Assembly: GCA_029548805.1 (NCBI GenBank)
Contig: JAKPMS010000022.1
Coordinates: forward strand, 1-32,674
Length of the DNA: 32,674 nt
Direction of reading: 5' to 3'
DNA from: Spirochaetota bacterium
GTDB taxonomy: Bacteria > Spirochaetota > Spirochaetia > Treponematales > UBA12059
Shown: positions 25,394 through 32,674 of the stretch, piece by piece
Position numbering within the stretch: position 1 is the first letter of the stretch
Layout of the letters: every line of letters begins with the position of its first letter
Made by a program: the position numbers and the translations under genes
The notes under the pieces: generated by a model
What the model was told of the DNA's origin: nothing
The model's database searches: none
The model's input: the letters and a program-made list of their open reading frames with translations, nothing else

Positions 25394-26221
25394 ATGGCTA
25401 TTAAAACATTCAGGCCGACAACCCCGGGACTCAGGCACAGGGTGCAGGTTGTAAACGACGCCCTTAGCGTGGGTAACGAACCCCTCAAGAGTCTTACCAG
25501 CGGTAAGAAGCAGAAAGCCGGCCGTGCATCCAACGGCAGAATTTCTATGAGGCACAGGGGTGGCGGCCATAAACGCAAGTACAGGGAAATAGACTGGAAG
25601 CGGGACAAGTTCGGAGTTCCGGGCAAGGTTGCAAGCATAGAGTATGACCCCAACAGGTCTGCCAATATTGCCCTTGTAAACTATGTTGATGGAGAAAAGC
25701 GATACATTATTGCACCCCAGGGTTTGCTTGTAGGCCAGTCTGTCATGAGCGGACCCGATGCTTCCATCAACGTGGGCAACGCTATGCCGCTGGAAAGCAT
25801 CCCGGTAGGGTTTACTGTTCACAATGTGGAGCTGACTCTTGGCAAAGGCGGACAGATTGCCCGCTCTGCAGGCTCTGGCGCCCTTATAGTAGGCAGTGAT
25901 GGGGACTATATTACTTTGAAGCTTCCTTCCAACGAGCTGCGCCTGGTTTTCAAAAAATGCATGGCAACTATTGGCACAGTGGGCAACGAAGATCACATGA
26001 ATCAGCGTTTTGGCAAGGCCGGCCGCATTCGCTGGCTAGGCAAGAGGCCAAAGGTCAGAGGCGTTGCCATGAACCCGGTGGATCACCCCCATGGCGGAGG
26101 TGAGGGCCGTGGAAAAGGTTACAAGCAGCCTGTTACCCCTTGGGGACAGCCTTGTAAGGGTTACAAGACGCGCGATCCCCATAAGCCGTCCAGTCGCTTC
26201 ATTGTGAAGCGCCGCAAGTGA
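25394..26221 (+). CDS. rplB: 50S ribosomal protein L2
   Basis: [17 protein letters not shown]...[19 protein letters not shown]. Confidence 0.99.
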   Translation: MAIKTFRPTTPGLRHRVQVVNDALSVGNEPLKSLTSGKKQKAGRASNGRISMRHRGGGHKRKYREIDWKRDKFGVPGKVASIEYDPNRSANIALVNYVDGEKRYIIAPQGLLVGQSVMSGPDASINVGNAMPLESIPVGFTVHNVELTLGKGGQIARSAGSGALIVGSDGDYITLKLPSNELRLVFKKCMATIGTVGNEDHMNQRFGKAGRIRWLGKRPKVRGVAMNPVDHPHGGGEGRGKGYKQPVTPWGQPCKGYKTRDPHKPSSRFIVKRRK

Positions 26222-26239
26222 AAAGGATAGGAGCAAACC

Positions 26240-26521
26240 GTGTCCAGGTCAGTTAAGAAGGGCCCGTTCATAGAAAAAAGCCTTTACAAGAAAATTCTTG
26301 AGGCTTCAAAAACGGGCGACAAAAGGGTTTTAAAAACCTATTCCCGCTGCTCCACCATAATTCCCGAGATGGTAGGCCTTACCTTGTCTGTTTACAATGG
26401 CAAGAGCTGGATTCCTGTATACATTACAGAAAACCTTGTAGGGCATAAGCTGGGAGAATTTTCTCCTACCCGTATTTTCAGGAGTCATGCAGGCTCTGAT
26501 AAAAAAGCGGACAGGAAATAG
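26240..26521 (+). CDS. rpsS: 30S ribosomal protein S19 (GTG start)
   Basis: [14 protein letters not shown]...[25 protein letters not shown]. Confidence 0.98.
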   Translation: MSRSVKKGPFIEKSLYKKILEASKTGDKRVLKTYSRCSTIIPEMVGLTLSVYNGKSWIPVYITENLVGHKLGEFSPTRIFRSHAGSDKKADRK

Positions 26522-26528
26522 GTGAAGT

Positions 26529-26891
26529 ATGGCAGCTAATACAGTTTACAAGGCAAATGCCAGATATTTGATGGGTTCTCCGTCCAAGGTTCGGCCCGTT
26601 GCCGATTTGGTCAGGAACAAGCCCTACACAGAAGCTTTGGCAATTCTAGATCATCTGCCCAACAAGGGTGCCGGGTTGATCAAAAAGGTGCTTGTTTCAG
26701 CAGCATCCAATGCCCTAAACAAAAACCGGAAACTTGCAGAAGACATGCTCTATGTCAAGGAAGTTCAGGTTAACGACGGGCCCAGATTGCGCCGGGTATG
26801 GTTCAGGGCTCGCGGAAGGGCCGATATGCTTGTAAAACAAATGTGCCATATTTCTGTGGCCGTTGACGAAATAGCAAGGGCGGAGGCGTAA
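26529..26891 (+). CDS. rplV: 50S ribosomal protein L22
   Basis: [30 protein letters not shown]...[17 protein letters not shown]. Confidence 0.97.
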   Translation: MAANTVYKANARYLMGSPSKVRPVADLVRNKPYTEALAILDHLPNKGAGLIKKVLVSAASNALNKNRKLAEDMLYVKEVQVNDGPRLRRVWFRARGRADMLVKQMCHISVAVDEIARAEA

Positions 26892-26892
26892 A

Positions 26893-27690
26893 GTGGGACA
26901 AAAGGTTAATCCCATCGGTCTCAGGATCGGCATAAATAAGGATTGGAAGTCCCGCTGGTATGTAGACCCCAGAGACTATGCAAAAACACTGCATGAAGAT
27001 CTTAAGCTCAGGAAAAATCTTCATGAATTGCCTGAGGCAAAAAACGCTGATATCTCGGAAATCGAGATAATAAGGCATCCGCAAAGGGTTACGGTGGTAA
27101 TTCACACAGCCAAACCCGGAGTTCTAATAGGACAAAAGGGTGCCAACATAGAGAGGATTGGGCTTGAGCTTCAGAAATCTGTTTCTAAAAAGATTAATCT
27201 GAAGATCAAGGAGGTCAAAAAGGTAGAAACCAACGCACAGATAGTGGCACAGAATATTTGCAGGCAGCTTGAGGGCAGGGGTTCTTTCCGAAGGACTATG
27301 AAAACTGCTGTAAGCACTGCAATGAGGGGCGGAGCCCAGGGCTGCAAGGTGCGCATGTCTGGCCGTCTTGGCGGCGCGGACATGAGCCGTACCGAAGAAT
27401 ACAAAGAGGGCAGGGTCCCGCTACATACTCTCAGGGCCGACATAGACTACGGCTTCTGGGAAGCATTTACGAGTTATGGCAAAATTGGTGTAAAAGTTTG
27501 GATATGCAAGAGCGACAACACTGTCAGCGCTGACAAAAAGGATGATGCCGGTCTTATGCCGGGCAGGCCCCGCAGAGAGTACGGCAGCAGGCCTGAAAGA
27601 AGCAGCGAACGGCATGGTCAGGACAGGGCTCCAAGAGGGCCCAGATCCGGCAGCAGTAGCTCAAGAGGTCCAAGAGAGGCTAGGAGCTAG
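26893..27690 (+). CDS. rpsC: 30S ribosomal protein S3 with Arg/Gly/Ser-rich C-terminal tail (GTG start)
   Basis: [22 protein letters not shown]...KIGVKVWI, then low-complexity tail [41 protein letters not shown]. Confidence 0.98.
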   Translation: MGQKVNPIGLRIGINKDWKSRWYVDPRDYAKTLHEDLKLRKNLHELPEAKNADISEIEIIRHPQRVTVVIHTAKPGVLIGQKGANIERIGLELQKSVSKKINLKIKEVKKVETNAQIVAQNICRQLEGRGSFRRTMKTAVSTAMRGGAQGCKVRMSGRLGGADMSRTEEYKEGRVPLHTLRADIDYGFWEAFTSYGKIGVKVWICKSDNTVSADKKDDAGLMPGRPRREYGSRPERSSERHGQDRAPRGPRSGSSSSRGPREARS

Positions 27691-27692
27691 GT

Positions 27693-28115
27693 ATGCTTTC
27701 ACCTAAAAGAGTAAAACACCGCAAAGTGCAGCGCGGACGTGTAAAGGGCGAAGCACATAGCGGCAATGCAATATCCTTTGGAGAATACGGGCTTGTTTGC
27801 CAGGAACCCATGTGGATAACCAACCGGCAGCTTGAAGCAGCCCGCGTTGCATTGAACAGGTCCATAAAAAGGGGCGGCAAGCTGTGGATAAGGATTTTTC
27901 CGGACAAACCATTCTGCAAAAAGCCTCTGGAAGTCCGCATGGGCAAAGGCAAGGGCGGCCCTGAGTACTGGGTTGCCGTGGTAAGGCCCGGAACCGTCAT
28001 GTTTGAACTGGCTGGAGTTCCAAGAGAAACCGCCGCCGAGGCCATGCGCCTTGCAGGATCTAAGCTTCCAATTAAAACGAAGTTCATAGCCCGCGCCGAT
28101 ATGGAAATGGAGTGA
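27693..28115 (+). CDS. rplP: 50S ribosomal protein L16
   Basis: [25 protein letters not shown]...[34 protein letters not shown]. Confidence 0.99.
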   Translation: MLSPKRVKHRKVQRGRVKGEAHSGNAISFGEYGLVCQEPMWITNRQLEAARVALNRSIKRGGKLWIRIFPDKPFCKKPLEVRMGKGKGGPEYWVAVVRPGTVMFELAGVPRETAAEAMRLAGSKLPIKTKFIARADMEME

Positions 28116-28119
28116 GCCA

Positions 28120-28329
28120 ATGAAAAATTCGTTCAAGGAACTTAAGCTGGAAGAACTTGTAGCCAAGCGTGAAGAGCTGGGAAAAAAATACTTTGACCTT
28201 CGCTTTCAGATGGTAATAGGTCATGTGGACAATCCGCTAAAAAAGCGCGAGCTCCGCAGGCAAATAGCCAGGCTAAATACGCTTATAAGCCAAAAAGAGG
28301 CTGGTGCCGCAGGCACTGCCAAAGCCTGA
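28120..28329 (+). CDS. rpmC: 50S ribosomal protein L29
   Basis: ELVAKREELGKKYFDLRFQMVIGHVDNPLKKRELRRQIARLNTLI. Confidence 0.96.
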   Translation: MKNSFKELKLEELVAKREELGKKYFDLRFQMVIGHVDNPLKKRELRRQIARLNTLISQKEAGAAGTAKA

Positions 28330-28343
28330 TGGAGGACAAGTAA

Positions 28344-28607
28344 ATGGAAGATAAAGTCGAAAGAAAAAGGCCGGTCCTTCAGGGCATTGTAGTTAGTGAC
28401 AAAATGGACAAAACCATAGTTGTCGAAATTTTGATGAGGAAGCTTCATCCTCTTTATAAAAAGTACTTGACCAGAAGCAAAAAGGTTAAGGCCCATGACG
28501 AGAACAATGAAGCCAAATCCGGTGATACTGTACGCATTGTTGAAACAAGGCCCTTGTCAAGGGAAAAAAGATGGCGCTTGGCTGGCATAGTCGAGCGGGC
28601 AAAATAG
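28344..28607 (+). CDS. rpsQ: 30S ribosomal protein S17
   Basis: [42 protein letters not shown]. Confidence 0.98.
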   Translation: MEDKVERKRPVLQGIVVSDKMDKTIVVEILMRKLHPLYKKYLTRSKKVKAHDENNEAKSGDTVRIVETRPLSREKRWRLAGIVERAK

Positions 28608-28625
28608 AAACCGGAGAGAATCGGA

Positions 28626-28994
28626 ATGATACAGGTTGAATCAAGGCTTAATGTGGCCGACAACTCCGGCGCCAAAATTGTGCAGTGCATAAAGGTTCTA
28701 GGTGGATCCAAAAGGCGCTACGCATCTATTGGCGATATTATTGTTGTCGCTGTTAAGACTACATTGCCAAATTCGGCAATTAAAAAGGGTTCCGTAGAAC
28801 GGGCTGTCATAGTCAGGGTACACAAAGAGTACCGCAGGCCTGACGGAACCTACATCAGGTTTGATGACAATGCCTGCGTCATCATTGACGCTAACAAAAA
28901 CCCCAAGGGCAAACGTATTTTCGGGCCTGTCGCTAGGGAATTGCGCGACAAGGACTACATGAAAATAGTGTCGCTTGCCCCTGAGGTCCTCTAA
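28626..28994 (+). CDS. rplN: 50S ribosomal protein L14
   Basis: [44 protein letters not shown]. Confidence 0.99.
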   Translation: MIQVESRLNVADNSGAKIVQCIKVLGGSKRRYASIGDIIVVAVKTTLPNSAIKKGSVERAVIVRVHKEYRRPDGTYIRFDDNACVIIDANKNPKGKRIFGPVARELRDKDYMKIVSLAPEVL

Positions 28995-29004
28995 GGAGAG
29001 GGCG

Positions 29005-29328
29005 ATGACGCAAGACAAGGTAAAGACAAAGCTTAGAAAAGATGATCTTGTCAGGATAATTTCCGGCAAGGAACGCGGAAAACAGGGAAAAATTGTCAAG
29101 ATAGACATAGTTAAGGGCAGGGCCATCATTCACGGGCTCAACATGGTAAAAAAGGCCATGAAAAAGAGATCCCAGAATGACAGGGGCGGTATTGTAGAAA
29201 TAGAAGCCCCTATCAGGCTTAACAACATGATGATAGTCTGCAAAAAATGCGGCCCAACCCGGATATCTTACAAGCTGGAAGGCGACGCCAAAAAACGCGT
29301 TTGCCGCAAATGCGGGGAGGCATTCTGA
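29005..29328 (+). CDS. rplX: 50S ribosomal protein L24
   Basis: [41 protein letters not shown] (KOW). Start moved from 28975 to ATG 29005 (SD AAGGAGAG). Confidence 0.97.
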   Translation: MTQDKVKTKLRKDDLVRIISGKERGKQGKIVKIDIVKGRAIIHGLNMVKKAMKKRSQNDRGGIVEIEAPIRLNNMMIVCKKCGPTRISYKLEGDAKKRVCRKCGEAF

Positions 29329-29909
29329 TGGCAGCCAAGCAGAAAACTGCAAAAGAGATAAAGGTAAATGTACCCAGGCTCAAGAAAATATACGCAGAAA
29401 AAATAGCCCCCGAACTGATAGGCGAATTCGGATACACATCCAGTATGCAGGTTCCAAGGCTTGTAAAGATGATTGTTTCCATGGGTGTGGGCGAGGCCAG
29501 GGAGAATAAAAAGCTTCTGGATGCTGCTGTTACGGATATAGGTATTATAACAGGGCAGAAGGCTGTAAAGACCAAGGCCAAAAAATCCATTGCCACCTTC
29601 AAATTGAGAGAAGGCCAGGAAATTGGTTGCAGGGTTACGCTCAGGGGCGCCCAGATGTGGGAATTTCTGGACAGGCTTGTAAATGTTGCCCTGCCTCGTG
29701 TAAAGGACTTCAGGGGAGTCAATCCCAATGCATTTGATGGTCATGGCAATTATTCCATGGGTATTACCGAACAGATCATTTTTCCGGAAATTGACTATGA
29801 CAAGATTGAAAAGGTGATGGGCATGAATGTGGCCATCGTAACCAGTGCCAGAACGGACAAGGAAGCCAAAAGCCTGCTTGCCAAACTGGGCATGCCTTTC
29901 AGGAAGTAG
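29328..29909 (+). CDS. rplE: 50S ribosomal protein L5
   Basis: [26 protein letters not shown]...RDKxx-type L5 fold, [32 protein letters not shown] junction with rplX. Confidence 0.98.
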   Translation: MAAKQKTAKEIKVNVPRLKKIYAEKIAPELIGEFGYTSSMQVPRLVKMIVSMGVGEARENKKLLDAAVTDIGIITGQKAVKTKAKKSIATFKLREGQEIGCRVTLRGAQMWEFLDRLVNVALPRVKDFRGVNPNAFDGHGNYSMGITEQIIFPEIDYDKIEKVMGMNVAIVTSARTDKEAKSLLAKLGMPFRK

Positions 29910-29921
29910 GAGAGTATTTTA

Positions 29922-30107
29922 ATGGCGAGAAAAGCTATGATACTTAAGGCGCTTGAAAAGCCAAAGTATATGACCAGGCGTGTCAATCGCTGCAAAATAT
30001 GCGGGCGGCCCCGAGGCTATTTAAGGAAGTTCGACATGTGCCGAATTTGCTTCCGGAAGCTGGCAAACGAAGGCCTCATCCCGGGCGTTACAAAATCGAG
30101 TTGGTAG
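29922..30107 (+). CDS. rpsN: 30S ribosomal protein S14, zinc (type Z) form
   Basis: 61 aa, [25 protein letters not shown]: two CxxC motifs. Confidence 0.98.
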   Translation: MARKAMILKALEKPKYMTRRVNRCKICGRPRGYLRKFDMCRICFRKLANEGLIPGVTKSSW

Positions 30108-30117
30108 GAGGAGAGGA

Positions 30118-30516
30118 ATGAGCGTTTCTGACCCCATCTCCGATATGTTGACCAAGGTTCGCAATGCAAGCATGGCTCGACATGAAAAGGTAGACATACC
30201 TACATCCAGGCTTAAGCTTGAGATTGTAAAAATTCTTAAAACCGAAGGTTTTATTAAAAACTTCAAGAAGCTCGTACAGGACAATCAGAATTATATCCGG
30301 ATTTTCCTAAAGTATGATGAAGAAAACGAACCCATCCTTCATGGGCTGGAAAAAGTTTCCAAACCTGGAAGAAGGGTATACACCGGCTATAAGGGTTTGC
30401 CCAGGGTGCACAACGGATATGGAACACTGATTGTTTCCACCTCCGAAGGTGTTACAACCGGCAAAAAAGCTGCTGAAAAAAAGGTCGGTGGCGAGCTTAT
30501 CTGCACCGTTTGGTAA
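30118..30516 (+). CDS. rpsH: 30S ribosomal protein S8
   Basis: [33 protein letters not shown]...GGELICTVW. Confidence 0.98.
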   Translation: MSVSDPISDMLTKVRNASMARHEKVDIPTSRLKLEIVKILKTEGFIKNFKKLVQDNQNYIRIFLKYDEENEPILHGLEKVSKPGRRVYTGYKGLPRVHNGYGTLIVSTSEGVTTGKKAAEKKVGGELICTVW

Positions 30517-30531
30517 AAGAAGGGAAGCGCC

Positions 30532-31077
30532 ATGTCTAGGATAGGCTATAAGCCAATAACGGTACCTAAAGGCGTTACTGTCGCCGTGCATGGTAAGAAG
30601 GTTAATGTGGAAGGCCCAAAGGGCAAACTGTCGCAGGACCTGGCCACGGATCTTGTTACTTTTGACATAAAAGACGGCATCATAAACGTCAGCAGGTCCA
30701 ATGAAGAAAAGCAGACCAAGGCTTTTCATGGCCTTTATCGTAATTTGATAAATAATATGGTTGTTGGTGTTACCGAGGGCTTTAAAAAAGTTCTCATAAT
30801 CAATGGAGTGGGCTTTAAGGCAGATATCCAGGGAAAACTGCTTATCTTAAGCCTTGGGTATTCCAGTGATATATATGTGGGCATACCTGAAGGTATCAGC
30901 GCCACCATAGAAGCCAATAACCAGAAAATAGTGTTGTCAGGCACTGACAAGCAGCTGGTAGGCCAATTTGCCAGTGAAATTCGCAGGCTGCGTAAACCTG
31001 AACCATATAAAGGCAAAGGTATCCGCTATGAGACCGAGACCATTCGCAAGAAGGTCGGTAAAACAGGCGTTAAATAA
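30532..31077 (+). CDS. rplF: 50S ribosomal protein L6
   Basis: MSRIGYKPITVPKGVTVAVHGKKVNVEGPKGKLS...RKPEPYKGKGIRYETETIRKKVGKTG. Confidence 0.98.
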   Translation: MSRIGYKPITVPKGVTVAVHGKKVNVEGPKGKLSQDLATDLVTFDIKDGIINVSRSNEEKQTKAFHGLYRNLINNMVVGVTEGFKKVLIINGVGFKADIQGKLLILSLGYSSDIYVGIPEGISATIEANNQKIVLSGTDKQLVGQFASEIRRLRKPEPYKGKGIRYETETIRKKVGKTGVK

Positions 31078-31086
31078 GGGACGGCC

Positions 31087-31452
31087 ATGAGTACTAAAGA
31101 ACTTTCAGAGAAAAACAGGCGAATGGCAGCAAGAAAGCTGCATATTCGCAAAAGAATAAGTGGTACTGCCATAAGGCCAAGGCTGGCAGTTTTTAAATCC
31201 AACAAGTATCTGTATGTACAAGCTATAGACGATGAGGCCGGTGTAACCCTGGCTTCTGCCAGCACGCTTGAACAGGCTCTCAAGGGCACCAAAGCCACAA
31301 TAGAGGGTGGTGCAAAGCTGGGAGAGCTTATAGGAGCCCGTCTTGGAGAAAAGAAAATAGAAGCTGTTCTTTTTGACAGAAGTGGTTATCGCTATCATGG
31401 CGTAGTCAAGGCTATAGCTGACGGAACCCGCAAAGCCGGGATCAAATTCTAG
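31087..31452 (+). CDS. rplR: 50S ribosomal protein L18
   Basis: RKRISGTAIRPRLAVFKSNKYLYVQAIDDEAGVTLASAST...FDRSGYRYHGVVKAIADGTRKAGIKF. Confidence 0.98.
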   Translation: MSTKELSEKNRRMAARKLHIRKRISGTAIRPRLAVFKSNKYLYVQAIDDEAGVTLASASTLEQALKGTKATIEGGAKLGELIGARLGEKKIEAVLFDRSGYRYHGVVKAIADGTRKAGIKF

Positions 31453-31461
31453 GGGGCGTTC

Positions 31462-31971
31462 GTGGATAAAAGAGACAGGGATGACAAATCCCGCGATATC
31501 TACGTTGAAAAGCTTGTCAAGTTAAACCGGACGGCCAAAGTGGTTAAGGGCGGCCGCAGGTTCTCCTTTTCGGCTTTGACTGTAGTCGGTGACAAGGCAG
31601 GTAATGTGGGCTATGGATTTGGAAAAGCCAACGATGTTACAGAAGCCATCAGAAAGAGTATAGACAAGGCAAAAAGAAACATGGTCAAGCTTTCCATCAA
31701 AAATGGAACCATACCCCATGATATAATAGGTTATTACAAAGCATCCAAAGTAATAATGATGCCTGCTTTCCCCGGCTCCGGAATTATTGCCGGCGGAGCT
31801 GTGCGTGCCATCATGGAAGCCGGCGGCATAACGGACGTTCAGGCCAAATGTATTGGTTCCAGGACTGCCATAAATGTGGTAAAGGCAACTTTTTCCGGGC
31901 TTGGCAACATAATGGATGCAAAGGCAGTTGCGCATAACAGGGGCAAGGCCATTATGGATATGTGGGGTTGA
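31462..31971 (+). CDS. rpsE: 30S ribosomal protein S5 (GTG start)
   Basis: [42 protein letters not shown]. Confidence 0.98.
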   Translation: MDKRDRDDKSRDIYVEKLVKLNRTAKVVKGGRRFSFSALTVVGDKAGNVGYGFGKANDVTEAIRKSIDKAKRNMVKLSIKNGTIPHDIIGYYKASKVIMMPAFPGSGIIAGGAVRAIMEAGGITDVQAKCIGSRTAINVVKATFSGLGNIMDAKAVAHNRGKAIMDMWG

Positions 31972-31973
31972 TT

Positions 31974-32171
31974 ATGGCTGAAATGATAGAAATAAAGCTT
32001 AAAAGAAGCACTATCGGCAGAAAGCCGGACCAGAGGGCAACAGTACGTTCATTGGGCCTTGGAAAAATAAATTCCACTGTTGTCCAGGAAGCAAGCCCTT
32101 CCATTTTGGGTATGGTAGAAAAAGTAAGGCATTTGGTAGAAGTAAAACCCCATGCCACGGCCAAGGAGTAA
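31974..32171 (+). CDS. rpmD: 50S ribosomal protein L30
   Basis: [39 protein letters not shown] 31974 preferred over GTG 31962. Confidence 0.95.
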   Translation: MAEMIEIKLKRSTIGRKPDQRATVRSLGLGKINSTVVQEASPSILGMVEKVRHLVEVKPHATAKE

Positions 32172-32176
32172 TTTAA

Positions 32177-32623
32177 ATGAGCGACTTTAATCTATACCGG
32201 CCAGAAGGAGCCTCCCGCCCCAAGAAAATTGTAGGGCGTGGCCGTGGTTCCGGCATGGGGGGAACCGCGGGCAAAGGCCACAAGGGCCAGCAGTCCAGGT
32301 CGGGAGCGCAGATATACCCTGGTTTTGAAGGCGGTCAGATGCCTTTGTACAGGCGACTGGCCATACGCGGTTTTAACAACAAGCGTTTCAGGGTGGATTT
32401 TCAGATTGTAAACCTGTTTGACATTGAATCCAGTTTTGAAGCCGGCGAAATAGTTGATGTTGTATCGCTGATGGCTAAAGGCCTTGCAAAAAAGGCTCAA
32501 AAACCGGTTAAAATTCTTGGAGATGGCAAAATAAGCAAAGCTCTTACCTTCATGGTAGACAAGGTTTCGGCATCTGCCAGGGCAAAAATTGAAGCTGCCG
32601 GCGGAAAAATCGAAACTCCCTGA
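32177..32623 (+). CDS. rplO: 50S ribosomal protein L15
   Basis: GASRPKKIVGRGRGSGMGGTAGKGHKGQQSRSG...FEGGQMPLYRRLAIRGF. Confidence 0.98.
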   Translation: MSDFNLYRPEGASRPKKIVGRGRGSGMGGTAGKGHKGQQSRSGAQIYPGFEGGQMPLYRRLAIRGFNNKRFRVDFQIVNLFDIESSFEAGEIVDVVSLMAKGLAKKAQKPVKILGDGKISKALTFMVDKVSASARAKIEAAGGKIETP

Positions 32624-32661
32624 TTACTGAAAAATCAAGAAAGAAGGCAGTAGCCAATGGC

Positions 32662-32674
32662 AGATCGGAAGAGC
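32662..32674. other. Probable Illumina adapter remnant at the sequence end
   Basis: The final 13 bases are AGATCGGAAGAGC, identical to the common TruSeq adapter stem. Confidence 0.85.

Noticed and set aside
25244-25996. 250 aa antisense ORF opposite rplW/rplB
   Set aside because: Shadow ORF of conserved ribosomal protein genes; low-plausibility protein.
1-32674. CRISPR arrays, tRNA/rRNA genes, transposases, prophage genes
   Set aside because: None found; no regular spacer repeats, cloverleaf tRNA or mobile-element proteins.

Overview
The window reads as ordinary chromosomal sequence from a spirochaete, probably Treponema-like (inferred from gene content; no database search was run). Left part: htpG 5' portion (runs off the left edge), an MBL-fold hydrolase, an M23 peptidase-bactofilin-YaaR-RicT/PSP1 cluster, a cyclophilin+FKBP fusion lipoprotein, a PEGA-repeat protein, a small exported protein, a Uup-like ABC-F ATPase, a TldD/TldE pair and a TrkA/TrkH potassium uptake pair. 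Middle: a CHASE-like diguanylate cyclase, divergent from a 7TM-DISM/SpoIIE-like protein that is tightly linked to a PD-(D/E)XK-like protein, then an aminotransferase and a MATE transporter. Right part: a canonical S10-spc ribosomal operon (rpsJ to rplO). The most unusual signal is a set of inverted-repeat elements at 20117-20240, 20281-20405 and (more diverged) 21545-21712. They share TAGTT(C/T)CC...GGAACTA ends and, in the first two, loop sequence, but each has its own stem sequence with complementarity preserved. They overlap gene 3' ends and bracket the aminotransferase. Also notable: loss of metal-binding Asp residues in the SpoIIE-like domain, a structured GC-rich S10 leader, several putative leaderless starts, and an exact Illumina adapter 13-mer at the right end (probable assembly artefact).
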